A stretch of 10,522 bases of DNA, from the NCBI GenBank assembly GCA_003695135.1, contig RFIR01000471.1, positions 1 through 10,522 of the forward strand, in the 5' to 3' direction. Position numbers and translations under genes: made by a program. The stretch is from Alphaproteobacteria bacterium (GTDB lineage Bacteria > Pseudomonadota > Alphaproteobacteria > Rhodobacterales > Rhodobacteraceae). Below, in pieces: positions 1-6,512 of the stretch. The number at the start of each line of letters is the position of its first letter. Position 1 is the stretch's first letter. The notes under the pieces were generated by a model. It was not told where the DNA came from. It did no database searches and saw only the letters and a program-made list of their open reading frames with translations.

Positions 1-18
1 ATTTTCACTTGTTTGACA
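1..18 (+). repeat. Truncated fragment of the ~215-bp miniature element
   Basis: These bases resemble the run TTTTCACCTATTTGGTAA found in the left half of complete copies (for example around 9484-9500). The fragment stops where the complete copy at 19-233 begins, so the window probably opens inside an older copy that was cut or invaded. The match is short and its upstream part lies outside the window. Confidence 0.45.
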
Positions 19-233
19 GAACCCCCTGCGAAACTCGACCAGCCAGACCCGAGCGTTCCGCGCGGGCGCCACGAAATTGTGACGCCACGTGCGTTCTTCC
101 TGTTTTCACTGTTGTTTGATAAATATTGATTGCGAAGTTATTTTCTAATTATTTTACGTGCCTAAAGATCTGATCCTGCCGAACCCTCATGCATTCAGGA
201 TGCCTGTCTGCATCCGGGTTTCGCAGGGGTCTC
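19..233 (+). repeat. Copy A of a 215-bp MITE-like element
   Basis: The ends are inverted repeats: GAACCCCCTGCGAAAC at 19-34 and GTTTCGCAGGGGTCTC at 218-233. In order, the copy has a GC-rich hairpin near 47-65, a second hairpin (arms 65-72 and 79-86), an AT-rich centre (about 104-156) and a right half with the hairpin GGATGC..GCATCC (198-203, 210-215). It has no open frame that could be a transposase, so it is non-autonomous. It matches the inverted copy at 8951-9165 over its full length, and both are 215 bp. The right flank is TTCTA, the same type of site seen beside other copies. The parental transposon is not in this window. Confidence 0.85.
116..144 (+). promoter_or_regulatory. Promoter-like motif inside copy A
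   Basis: TTGATA (116-121), a 17-base spacer and TATTTT (139-144) resemble a sigma70-type promoter pointing to the right end of the element. The same arrangement with the same spacing is found in three other copies (9041-9069 on the minus strand, 9278-9306 and 9495-9523). Conservation may only reflect common descent, and activity is untested. Confidence 0.35.
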
Positions 234-364
234 TTCTAGATCGTGTCGGTTCAAATCCGATTTACTCCTGGCACTAACGCAAGGGCAGGCGACCGCCCGG
301 GTGGGCGCATGCCCGTGTCGCTTCGCGCCACGGGAGGGTTAATCCAATCAAACCCGACACGCTC
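234..364. other. Non-coding spacer between copy A and fragment B
   Basis: No supported gene lies here. It starts with TTCTA, the site type next to several element copies. At 245-263 a small stem-loop looks like a tRNA T-arm (GTCGG, TTCAAAT, CCGAT), but no acceptor stem or CCA end follows at the right distance. Further on, 298-336 is GC-rich and can fold, for example CCCGTG (311-316) with CACGGG (328-333). No function is assigned. Confidence 0.5.
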
Positions 365-421
365 GAATTGTTTCATGCGCGCGCAAAATTGATTGGTTTG
401 AAAACTGGCACAAGCAGGATG
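365..421 (+). repeat. Fragment B of the miniature element, cut by the IS30 element
   Basis: From about 373 to 421 (CATGCGCGCG, then TTGATTGGTTTGAAAACTGG, then CAGGATG) the sequence matches the right half of the inverted copy at 8951-9165, read on its minus strand. The remaining right end with its inverted repeat is absent. The match ends a few bases before the IS30 terminal repeat at 428, so the IS probably landed in this copy. The missing part is not found beyond 1450, so a deletion must also have occurred. Confidence 0.75.
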
Positions 422-427
422 CTCCTA

Positions 428-1450
428 GACTCACAAACCAGGTGCGACACCTGCTGTTGTCAGGATCGCCATGGGACAGGGCTACAGCCACCTCACGCTT
501 GAGGAGAGATGCCGTTTGCGGTGCATGATGGAGCAGGGATTGTCGAAGACCGAGATGGCGCGCCGTCTCGGCCGGCACCGGGCCACGATCCACCGCGAGT
601 TCGAGCGCAACAGCAATGTCTCGGGCTATCGCCCGGATGGGGCCGCCCGCCTGGCCCGGGCGCGCAAGCTCCGGGGCTCGCGGATCGAGCGTTCCGCCCG
701 CCTTGGGCTCTACGTCGAAGACCGGATTGCCATGGGTTGGTCCCCGGAGCAGATCGCCGGGCGGATGGAACTGGAGGAATTGGAGCACAGGGTCTCGGCC
801 GGGTCCATCTGTCGGCACGCCTGCAGCCCCGCCGGGCGCCGGGCCGGCCTGCCGCGCCAGCTGGCGCAGAGGAAGGCGAAACGGGCCGGCGAAGGCGCAC
901 CGGCGCCCGCGCACCCTCGATCCCGAACCGCGTCTCGATCTGCCAAAGGCCTGAAAAGGCAGGGCTTCGCGCCGAGTTCGGGCACCGGGAAGGCGATCCG
1001 GTGCATTTCCGGCGCCAGCGCGACATTCTCCTGACACTGCAGGAAAGAACGAGCCGGCTGATGCTGACCCGTCGTCTTCCCGGCAAAGATTCCGCCCTCA
1101 CCGCTCGCGCCATCCTGGCAGAACCGGGCGGCTTGCCGGCGGAGGCGCGCCGGACCATCACCCGCGACAACGGCGGCGAGTTCGCACGCCACGAGACGGT
1201 CAGGAAGCGTATCGGCCTCACGGCCTACTTCTGCGATCCTCACAGCCCCTGGCAACGCGGCGGCATCGAGAACGCCAACGGGCGCCTTCGCCGCGGGTTG
1301 CCCCGCAAGACCAACCTCGGACGCTACGCCGATGCCGATATCGACGATGTGATCTGGAACCTCAACGCCACGCCCCGAAACTGCCTCGGCTACCGAACGC
1401 CGATCGAGGCATTCGCACGAAACCTCGGTGTCGCACTCGAAATGTGAATC
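428..1450 (+). mobile_element. IS30-family insertion sequence, decayed (1023 bp)
   Basis: Imperfect inverted repeats bound the element at 428-451 and 1427-1450. They agree at 18 of 24 positions and share the perfect core GTGCGACACC. The single gene inside is IS30-like, and its stop codon (1445-1447) lies within the right inverted repeat. Length and organisation fit the family. No clear target duplication is seen (TCCTA on the left, CAGCC on the right), consistent with an old insertion followed by rearrangement. The transposase is frameshifted, so the copy is probably immobile unless a related transposase acts in trans. Confidence 0.8.
471..1447 (+). pseudogene. IS30-family transposase, frameshifted
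   Basis: The start at 471 follows AGGA at a normal distance and gives the typical IS30 N-terminus: YSHLTLEER, then a helix-turn-helix around residues 24-44 (LSKTEMARRLGRHRATIHRE). This frame holds to about residue 138 (base 884). The family pattern then continues in the -1 frame: GHREGDPVHF, ITRDNGGEF, and SPWQRGGIENANGRLRR near the end. The two Asp and the Glu expected of a DDE transposase are all visible in that second frame. Decay shows also in single residues: HREGDP where the family usually has HWEGDL, and ICRHA where IYRHV is usual. A programmed -1 frameshift is possible but I see no convincing slippery heptamer, and IS30 elements normally use one frame. Confidence 0.82.
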
Positions 1451-1715
1451 CAGCCACGACTGTTTTCATCTTGACTCAACATTCTCAAAGTTCGGCGCCT
1501 CCGGCAAAACCGGCGCGAATCACTGGAAACGAGAGTGAAAGTAGTGTAGGGTTAGTTATATCGGCGGGGCGATTCCTGTACTGTGGAGAGATCAATGTGA
1601 ACAGCTAATCTCTACCCCATATCAGAGTCTTAAGATACCACCGGCGCCCCAAATATCGCGTCTGGTGAAGAGTTCGGGTTAGTGTGGTGTGAACGACAAA
1701 AAAAGGGAGGGTTCC
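1451..1715. other. Spacer upstream of the orphan gene
   Basis: This 265-base stretch holds no supported gene. TTGACT at 1471-1476 and TTATAT at 1556-1561 are single promoter-like hexamers, but neither has a partner at normal spacing. The composition falls from GC-rich to AT-rich along it. A GTG at 1689 is in frame with the gene at 1716 but lacks a ribosome binding site. The promoter of the orphan gene probably lies here and cannot be placed. Confidence 0.4.
1704..1710 (+). promoter_or_regulatory. Ribosome binding site deciding the ATG at 1716
   Basis: AGGGAGG lies five bases before ATG 1716. This favours 1716 over the in-frame GTG at 1689, and the protein then begins directly with a signal peptide. 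Confidence 0.75.
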
Positions 1716-3263
1716 ATGAGGCAAATCCTGTTCTCTGGGGTGATGCTGGTGGTGTCGGCCATCATTGCTTATGCTGAAGGCCGAGTGGTTCCTCAAGATG
1801 AAGAAGGCCGAGTGATTCCTCGAGATATCGTCCTAGAAATTGTAGAGCTAGTACGAAGCCATAACTGCATTGAAGATTGTATACATAAGAAATTCCATTA
1901 TCGCCGAGTAGAGTTGTCTAGTGACGTTGATATTGGAGAACGTAGTGCATATCAAATAACAGATCATAGAGATTTATGTGGATCAGCAGGTTGCCCTGCT
2001 GCTATAATAGCAATAGGAAAGAATGATGTACACTACTTAATAGATGGTCCCTTGGGCGTGAATCTAGCCTACATTGAGCCCCGACCATTATCCTCAGAAA
2101 CCCTTGTATCAACACTCGGAGAAATTCCATCTACTGAAACATACTATGAGACTGAAAACGTGCCAAGATATTCGACGGGGCCATTGTGCAAGGAGGCCCG
2201 TAACCCCCTCAGCACACGAGACATGCAGAGTATTTTCTGGGGATCCAAACTCATAGGAATTAGCATAAAGGGAAAATCGTGGACTGAGTATCTATTAGCA
2301 GGAGGTCTACAGGAAGGAGGTGATATTTCAAATACTATTTTTGTAAACTCAAGTGGAAAAGAGTTTATCGGCGTATATACTATCAGAGATGAGATGATTT
2401 GCTTTAGCTACGGGAAGGTTTCCACATGGCGCTGTAAAAAAGTATCGAGATGTCATAGTGGCGAAGGAGAATTTGTCGTTTATGATCTCGAGGGTAATCA
2501 GACATCTATTATTAAAGATGTTGAGCCCGAGGGCGCGGCACTTTACCACTACCGGCGCTGGGACATTTTGTCTTCGCAACAGCATCTTGTTGTTCCGCCC
2601 AGGGACAGAAACCAGTATACGCAAGATTTGCCAACGAATACCGAGACGGTAGTGTCGAAAGCGGAGGCGGTTTCACCGCCTGAAAATTGCTCAGGCATTG
2701 AGAACGATGTCGCCCGGCTCAAGTGCTATGACCGAAAGGCCAGGACTCCCGCAACTGATACGAAGTCGCTCGATCGAGCGAGCGTAGCGGCCCTGATCTT
2801 GGCTTCCCCCAGCATGCAGGAGCGACGGCGCAATATCCATTTGACCACCGTTGCATTCAAAGAGGGTATTCGCCAGAGATGGTACACCCCTAACGGGGCC
2901 TGGAAGCTGTATCCTTCGCCTTCAGTAGCATCGATAATTTCGGGTGGTCTGCCTGGTGGAAAACTGATTTACCTTACGCCTCAGGCGGCTCAAGATGTGA
3001 GCATTACGGTCAACGTTACGGGTATAACGCAACCACAAGCGAACACAGCCATCGCTGATTTCAATTGGGACTACTCACAACTCCCGAATTTGTTTGAAGC
3101 CGGGGTTCGCCGTGGAACAAATGGGCGGGCCGTATTGCTGCTGTACGACGATGGGTGGCGCGTGGATAGTGTTATATCCGCCATCGGCCCAGACAAGTGC
3201 TCGCCGGAGGCAGATCGTCGTAACTCCCAAGGTATGGCGTTCTTCCTCGGCGGAGGTTGTTGA
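1716..3263 (+). CDS. Secreted multi-domain hypothetical protein, 515 aa
   Basis: Function unknown. Residues 1-20 are a signal peptide (MRQ, a hydrophobic run, cut after AYA), so the protein is exported. The next 18 residues are a 9-residue tandem duplication (EGRVVPQDE/EGRVIPRDI). Residues about 38-115 form a Cys-containing domain with LCGSAGC (87-93). Residues about 165-272 resemble, from memory, a small domain common in exported alphaproteobacterial proteins: a strand with SWTEYL, then ICFSY, then two Cys (240, 246) and a FVVYD..G strand. Residues 325-339 match the C-x-x-I...D-x-x-RL-x-CYD motif known from VasI/TagO-type periplasmic proteins. The C-terminal ~160 residues are not recognised. 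Codons 1716 to about 2640 are much more AT-rich than the core genes, and the rest is intermediate, suggesting horizontal origin and perhaps a mosaic gene. It stands alone between mobile elements. The TGA stop is also the target duplication of the downstream IS5 element. Confidence 0.82.
   Translation: MRQILFSGVMLVVSAIIAYAEGRVVPQDEEGRVIPRDIVLEIVELVRSHNCIEDCIHKKFHYRRVELSSDVDIGERSAYQITDHRDLCGSAGCPAAIIAIGKNDVHYLIDGPLGVNLAYIEPRPLSSETLVSTLGEIPSTETYYETENVPRYSTGPLCKEARNPLSTRDMQSIFWGSKLIGISIKGKSWTEYLLAGGLQEGGDISNTIFVNSSGKEFIGVYTIRDEMICFSYGKVSTWRCKKVSRCHSGEGEFVVYDLEGNQTSIIKDVEPEGAALYHYRRWDILSSQQHLVVPPRDRNQYTQDLPTNTETVVSKAEAVSPPENCSGIENDVARLKCYDRKARTPATDTKSLDRASVAALILASPSMQERRRNIHLTTVAFKEGIRQRWYTPNGAWKLYPSPSVASIISGGLPGGKLIYLTPQAAQDVSITVNVTGITQPQANTAIADFNWDYSQLPNLFEAGVRRGTNGRAVLLLYDDGWRVDSVISAIGPDKCSPEADRRNSQGMAFFLGGGC
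1776..1826 (+). repeat. 27-bp tandem duplication inside the orphan gene
   Basis: GAAGGCCGAGTGGTTCCTCA onward at 1776-1799 recurs at 1803-1826 with two differences in 24 bases. The period of 27 bases keeps the frame and encodes two 9-residue units just after the signal-peptide cleavage site. It looks like a slippage duplication. Confidence 0.9.
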
Positions 3264-3785
3264 GAGCCTGACTCGAAACTCTAGCCGACATAACAGTGCC
3301 TTGCGAGGTGCCTGGTGGTGAGGCGGATATGGGCGATGTTGATCCACGCCTCGCTTGAGGCAATGGATTGTTCCCAATCCTTTGCCAAGCGGCGGCATCG
3401 GCCAAGCCAGGCGAATGTTCGCTCGACGACCCATCTGCGAGGCAGGACCTCGAAGCCATTGGCGGTGTCGGAGCGCTTGACAATCTCGATTGTCCATTCG
3501 CCTGCCGGGGCAGCGACTGGCAGCCCGTGCTTGCCATGTAGAGCAGCGCATTCAGCACTTCGCGCAGATCGGTGGTGCGCGGCCGGCCGAGCCGGCGCGG
3601 CGGCGGCAGGAACGGCGCTATCAGCCGCCATTCGCGATCTGTCAGGTCGCTTGCATAGCGGGACGATTTGCGCCGATACTCCTCTCGGGCGGTTTTGGTC
3701 CAGGGCATGCGTGGCTCCGTTCGGTTAGGCAAACGGACTGAATCACAAGCCACTGAAACCGCTCAACTCTTTTCGGGCCGGGCTC
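3264..3785 (-). mobile_element. Internally deleted IS5-family element with TGA target duplication
   Basis: The left end GAGCCTGACTCGAAA (3264-3278) and the right end, read inward on the minus strand, GAGCCCGGCCCGAAA (3785-3771) are inverted repeats matching at 12 of 15 positions. TGA stands directly on both sides (3261-3263 and 3786-3788), a 3-bp duplication of the TNA type known for the IS427/IS1031 groups of IS5. At 522 bp it is much shorter than the usual ~0.8-0.9 kb because the middle of the transposase gene is missing. It is non-autonomous, though the ends look usable in trans. Confidence 0.85.
3281..3708 (-). pseudogene. IS5-family (IS427-type) transposase with internal deletion
   Basis: ATG at 3708 begins MPWTKTAREEYRRKSSRYAS and continues through DLTDREWRLIAPFLPPPRRLGRPR to NALLYMASTGCQ, the usual N-terminal domain. 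The family pattern then breaks off near 3517 and resumes near 3500, in another frame, with EWTIEIVKRSD, LPRRWVVERTFAWLGRCRRL and the terminal ARHCYVG (stop at 3281-3283). Against the ~270 residues usual for such proteins, about 130 central residues are lost, among them the two catalytic Asp of the DDE triad. Only the Glu in VVERTF remains. The gene cannot make active transposase. Confidence 0.88.
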
Positions 3786-3855
3786 TGAGATGCCCCGTCG
3801 CGCCGGGGTTCTGCAGGGGTCTCTTCTAATCACTTTATGCGCGCGCAACCATGAT
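3786..3855 (+). repeat. Ends of two miniature elements, G inserted in H
   Basis: Bases 3789-3823 (GATGCCCCGTCGCGC ... GCAGGGGTCTC) match the right end of the copy at 9399-9612, so this is the right end of a copy G. TTCTA follows (3824-3828), then ATCACTTTATGCGCGCGC ... CATGAT (3829-3855), which matches the start of the right half of other copies. Thus G seems to have inserted into the AT-rich centre of H. The left part of G is missing: the IS5 element and the orphan gene now stand there. The rest of H after about 3856 is not recognisable. Confidence 0.7.
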
Positions 3856-4074
3856 CCCTGCAAAATCTTGTCCTTTTCGAGCATCCGCCTGCAGCCATGA
3901 ATGACAGGGGTATTCCAATCATTGCACATGGGCTAGGATGTTCGCCTGGCTGAACGGCGCATTCGACTTCAGCTCAGCGTAACGCGCCCGGCGGCGCCGG
4001 GCGAGGCCTGCCTTGATGGCATCTCTTCAACTCGAACCGAATCCGGATGGGATCCACGTGTGTCGCCTGTACCC
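3856..4074. other. Non-coding region downstream of xerC
   Basis: I see no gene here. It contains an 8-bp GC hairpin (3985-4003), listed separately. The rest has no recognisable repeat or RNA. It separates the accessory patch from the core xerC cluster. Confidence 0.5.
3985..4003 (-). terminator. Hairpin downstream of xerC, possible terminator
   Basis: CGCCCGGC (3985-3992), a 3-base loop and GCCGGGCG (3996-4003) form a perfect 8-bp stem about 70 bases beyond the xerC stop. On the minus strand no T run follows, so it is at best a weak or Rho-assisted terminator. Confidence 0.4.
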
Positions 4075-4989
4075 CTAGCCGCCCCGCGGATGCGCCTTGC
4101 GGTAGACCTCCATCAGCCGGGTCTGGTCGACGCCGGTATAGATCTGCGTCGTCGACAGCGAGGCATGGCCCAAGAGCGTCTGGATCGCGCGCAAATCGCC
4201 GCCCGCCTCCATCAGATGGGTGGCGAAGGAATGGCGCAGCGCATGGGGGGTGGCGCTGTCGGGCAGGCCGAGCTGCATGCGGCAATCGGCCATCAGCTTC
4301 TGAACGATGCGCGGATTGAGCGGCCCGCCGCGCGCGCCGAGGAACAGCGCCCCCTGCGGGCCGGGATCGTAGGGGCAGCGGGCGACATAGTCGGCCACCG
4401 CCGCCGCGGCCACCGGCAGCACCGGCAGCACCCGCTCGCGCCGGCCCTTGCCGGTGACCCGCAGCGTGGCGCCCAGCGGATGGGCGGCGCGGGCCAGGCC
4501 CAGCGCCTCGGATATGCGCAGCCCGCAGGCATAGATCAGCGTCAGCACCGCCACGTCGCGCGCCGCGATCCAGGGCTCGGGATGCTGCAGCGCCGCCCGA
4601 TCCAGGATCGCGCGCACGCCGCGCTCGTCCACCGGCCGCGGCAGGCGCGGCTTGCGCCGCGGCGCACGGGCGGCGAGCACGGCGGGCGCCTCGATGCCCT
4701 CATGCTCGCCCAGCCAGCGGTGAAAGCTGCGCACGGCCGACAGCGCGCGCGCCAGCGAGCGCGCCGACAGCCCGCCGCGCCGCGCCTCGGCCATCCAGGC
4801 GCGCAGATCGGCGGCGGTGACCCGGGCCAGATCGGCCGGGGCGGGCGGCCCGCCCCAATGGGTGGCCAGAAAGGCCAGATAGCGGCTGACATCGCGGCGA
4901 TAGGCGGTGATGGTATGGGGGCTGGCGCCGCGCAGCGCCGCCGCTCCCTCCAGCCACCGGGTCAGAAGCGATGCCGTGGCATCGGTCAG
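4075..4989 (-). CDS. xerC: Tyrosine recombinase XerC
   Basis: Site-specific recombinase that with XerD resolves chromosome dimers at dif during division. From CTG 4989 the protein has 304 residues, normal for XerC. Residues about 1-90 are the core-binding domain (LTRWLEGAAAL, SPHTITAYRRDVSRYLAFLA), and the rest is the catalytic domain. All six active-site residues are present: R158 (CGLRISEAL), K181 (VTGKGRRERVLP), H249 and R252 (HALRHSFATHL), H275 (LLGHASLSTTQIY) and Y284. The first in-frame ATG (4794) would remove most of the core-binding domain, and no ATG, GTG or TTG occurs upstream in this frame before or within the 3' end of the DUF484 gene. The start is therefore probably CTG at 4989 (giving MTDATASLL) or CTG at 4998, which overlaps the upstream stop. 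Translation may be coupled. It is the last gene of the cluster. Confidence 0.9.
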   Translation of the reverse strand: MTDATASLLTRWLEGAAALRGASPHTITAYRRDVSRYLAFLATHWGGPPAPADLARVTAADLRAWMAEARRGGLSARSLARALSAVRSFHRWLGEHEGIEAPAVLAARAPRRKPRLPRPVDERGVRAILDRAALQHPEPWIAARDVAVLTLIYACGLRISEALGLARAAHPLGATLRVTGKGRRERVLPVLPVAAAAVADYVARCPYDPGPQGALFLGARGGPLNPRIVQKLMADCRMQLGLPDSATPHALRHSFATHLMEAGGDLRAIQTLLGHASLSTTQIYTGVDQTRLMEVYRKAHPRGG

Positions 4990-4994
4990 CCCGG

Positions 4995-5714
4995 TCAGGC
5001 CAGCCAGCGGCCCAGTACCCGTTCGAACACCCCGCCGAAGAAGCGCAGGAGATCGGTGCCCTGATCGGGGCTGAAACGATGCGGATCCTCGGCGCCGAAC
5101 AGCAGCACGCCCGGCCGCCGCCCGCGCCCGAGATCGAGCCGCATCAGCGCCTCGGAGCGGATCCAGCGCGCATCGTCGCCATAGACCAGCGCGCCGTCGG
5201 CAAGGCTCTGGCGCAGAAGGATGGTGCGGCGCTGCGGCGCCTCCGGGTGCTCGCCGAAATAGGCATCCACCCCGCCCGGCGCCAGCGACACCACCAGATC
5301 GTGCAGATCGCCGGTCGGACCCACGGCGCTACCCGGCGGCAGGGCATCGGTCTCCAGCCCGATGCGCACCACGTCGATCGACAACAGCCCCGGCAGGTCC
5401 CAGCCGACCACGCGCAGGAAACCGTCGAACTCCACAGGCTCGAGCAGGTTGAGCACCGCCCGGTGCACCTGGTTGGTGCCGGCCAGGTTTTCATAGGCGG
5501 CGGCGATGACCGAACGGTGGGTATGTTCCAGCCGGTCCAGCCGGTCTTCCAGCCGGTCGACAAGGGCGCCGCGCAGATCGACCACATTGCGGCCGAGCGA
5601 CCCGCCCCCGGCGGAAATCAGGGCTTTCATGATGTCGCGATCATCCAGAACCGCGTCTGGATCACGCAGGATCTGGGACTTCAAATCGGCGACGGCTTCG
5701 GAACTGGGACTCAT
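4995..5714 (-). CDS. DUF484 family protein
   Basis: DUF484 proteins have a GAF-like fold and no established function. They commonly sit beside xerC in proteobacteria, as here. With ATG 5714 the product has 239 residues: LRDPDAVLDDRDIMKALI near the N-terminus, then a heptad-like helical stretch (VDLRGALVDRLEDRLDRLEHTHRSVI), then AAYENLAGTNQVHRAV and a GAF-like domain to the end. No signal peptide or membrane segment is seen, so it should be cytosolic. The start is uncertain: ATG 5714 has only a weak ribosome binding site, and in-frame GTGs at 5723 and 5744 are alternatives. The stop lies within a few bases of the xerC start, and the transaldolase gene ends 45 bases upstream, so the three genes are probably one transcription unit. 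Confidence 0.87.
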   Translation of the reverse strand: MSPSSEAVADLKSQILRDPDAVLDDRDIMKALISAGGGSLGRNVVDLRGALVDRLEDRLDRLEHTHRSVIAAAYENLAGTNQVHRAVLNLLEPVEFDGFLRVVGWDLPGLLSIDVVRIGLETDALPPGSAVGPTGDLHDLVVSLAPGGVDAYFGEHPEAPQRRTILLRQSLADGALVYGDDARWIRSEALMRLDLGRGRRPGVLLFGAEDPHRFSPDQGTDLLRFFGGVFERVLGRWLA

Positions 5715-5759
5715 GGCAAACACTCGCGAATCACATAAACACACATCCTTACAGTACCA

Positions 5760-6413
5760 TCAGGCAATTTTTTGTCCAGTTTTCGCCCAGTCCCGCAGGA
5801 AGGCGTCGAGTCCGCGATCGGTCAGCGGATGCTTGACCAGCCCCTTCAGCACCGCCGGCGGCACGGTGACGATGTCGGCACCGATCTTGGCGCATTCGCT
5901 GACATGGTTGGCGCTGCGGATCGAGGCGGCGAGCACCTCGGTCTCGAAACGGTAATTGTCGTAGATCTGGCGGATATCGGCGATCAGCTGCAGCCCGTCC
6001 AGGTTGATATCGTCGAGCCGGCCGATAAAAGGCGATATGAAGGCGGCACCGGCCTTGGCCGCCAGAAGCGCCTGATTGGCCGAGAAACAGAGCGTGACAT
6101 TGACCATCTTGCCCTCGCCGCTCAGCGCCCGGCAGGCTTTCAGCCCCTCCCAGGTCAGCGGCACCTTGACCGCGATGTTGGGCGCGATCCCGGCCAGCCG
6201 CCGGCCCTGCTCGATCATCTCGCCGGCCTCCAGCGCGGTGACCTCGGCGCTGACCGGGCCCGAGACCAGATCGCAGATCTCGCGCGTGACCTCGATGATG
6301 TCGCGCCCCGACTTGAGGATCAGCGAGGGGTTGGTGGTGACCCCGTCGACGATCCCGATTTCGGCCAGCTCGGCGATCAGATCGATTTCTGCCGAGTCGA
6401 CGAAGAACTTCAT
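5760..6413 (-). CDS. tal: Small transaldolase (TalC/Fsa type), 217 aa
   Basis: It should transfer a dihydroxyacetone unit between sugar phosphates in the non-oxidative pentose phosphate pathway, in the cytosol. MKFFVDSAEI, then GVTTNPSLI, and the Schiff-base lysine K83 in NIAVKVPLTWEGLKA identify the short transaldolase / fructose-6-phosphate aldolase subfamily, and 217 residues is the usual length. At the two positions that help separate the activities it has E57 (AEVTA) and F129 (ISPFIGR), where E. coli FsaA has Gln59 and Tyr131. This favours transaldolase over aldolase activity, by my alignment from memory. ATG 6413 gives the canonical N-terminus. It is the first gene of the minus-strand cluster and diverges from priA. 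Confidence 0.93.
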   Translation of the reverse strand: MKFFVDSAEIDLIAELAEIGIVDGVTTNPSLILKSGRDIIEVTREICDLVSGPVSAEVTALEAGEMIEQGRRLAGIAPNIAVKVPLTWEGLKACRALSGEGKMVNVTLCFSANQALLAAKAGAAFISPFIGRLDDINLDGLQLIADIRQIYDNYRFETEVLAASIRSANHVSECAKIGADIVTVPPAVLKGLVKHPLTDRGLDAFLRDWAKTGQKIA

Positions 6414-6512
6414 CGCACCGCTCTCCCGTGACCTGCAAGGACATGCCGTCCGCGCTGCTTTGACGCAAACCGGCAACGGGTGCAAGCCTTTCACCCCCGG
6501 GCGCATGTCTCG
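6414..6512. promoter_or_regulatory. Divergent promoter region between transaldolase and priA
   Basis: These 99 bases must hold the start signals of both divergent units. TTGACG at 6460-6465 could be a -35 box for priA, but no good -10 box follows at 16-18 bases. No operator-like palindrome stands out. Individual promoters are not placed. Confidence 0.45.

Noticed and set aside
243..276. tRNA 3'-end-like segment with a T-arm stem-loop
   Set aside because: The T-arm pairs well, but 13 bases after the loop there is no CCA, and no matching 5' acceptor, D-arm or anticodon arm lies upstream, where copy A of the repeat stands.
875..895. Programmed -1 frameshift site in the IS30 transposase
   Set aside because: No clear X-XXY-YYZ slippery heptamer with downstream structure, and conserved residues are also lost, so decay is simpler.
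348..1255. Minus-strand open frames opposite the IS30 transposase
   Set aside because: Low-complexity Arg/Ala/Pro-rich antisense translations without family motifs.
1459..1495. Possible further miniature-element remnant after the IS30 element (CTGTTTTCATCTTGACT)
   Set aside because: Only a short stretch resembles the left halves and it is too weak to separate from chance.
4060..5738. Long plus-strand open frames opposite xerC and DUF484
   Set aside because: Antisense shadows in GC-rich DNA; the minus-strand proteins match known families with intact motifs.
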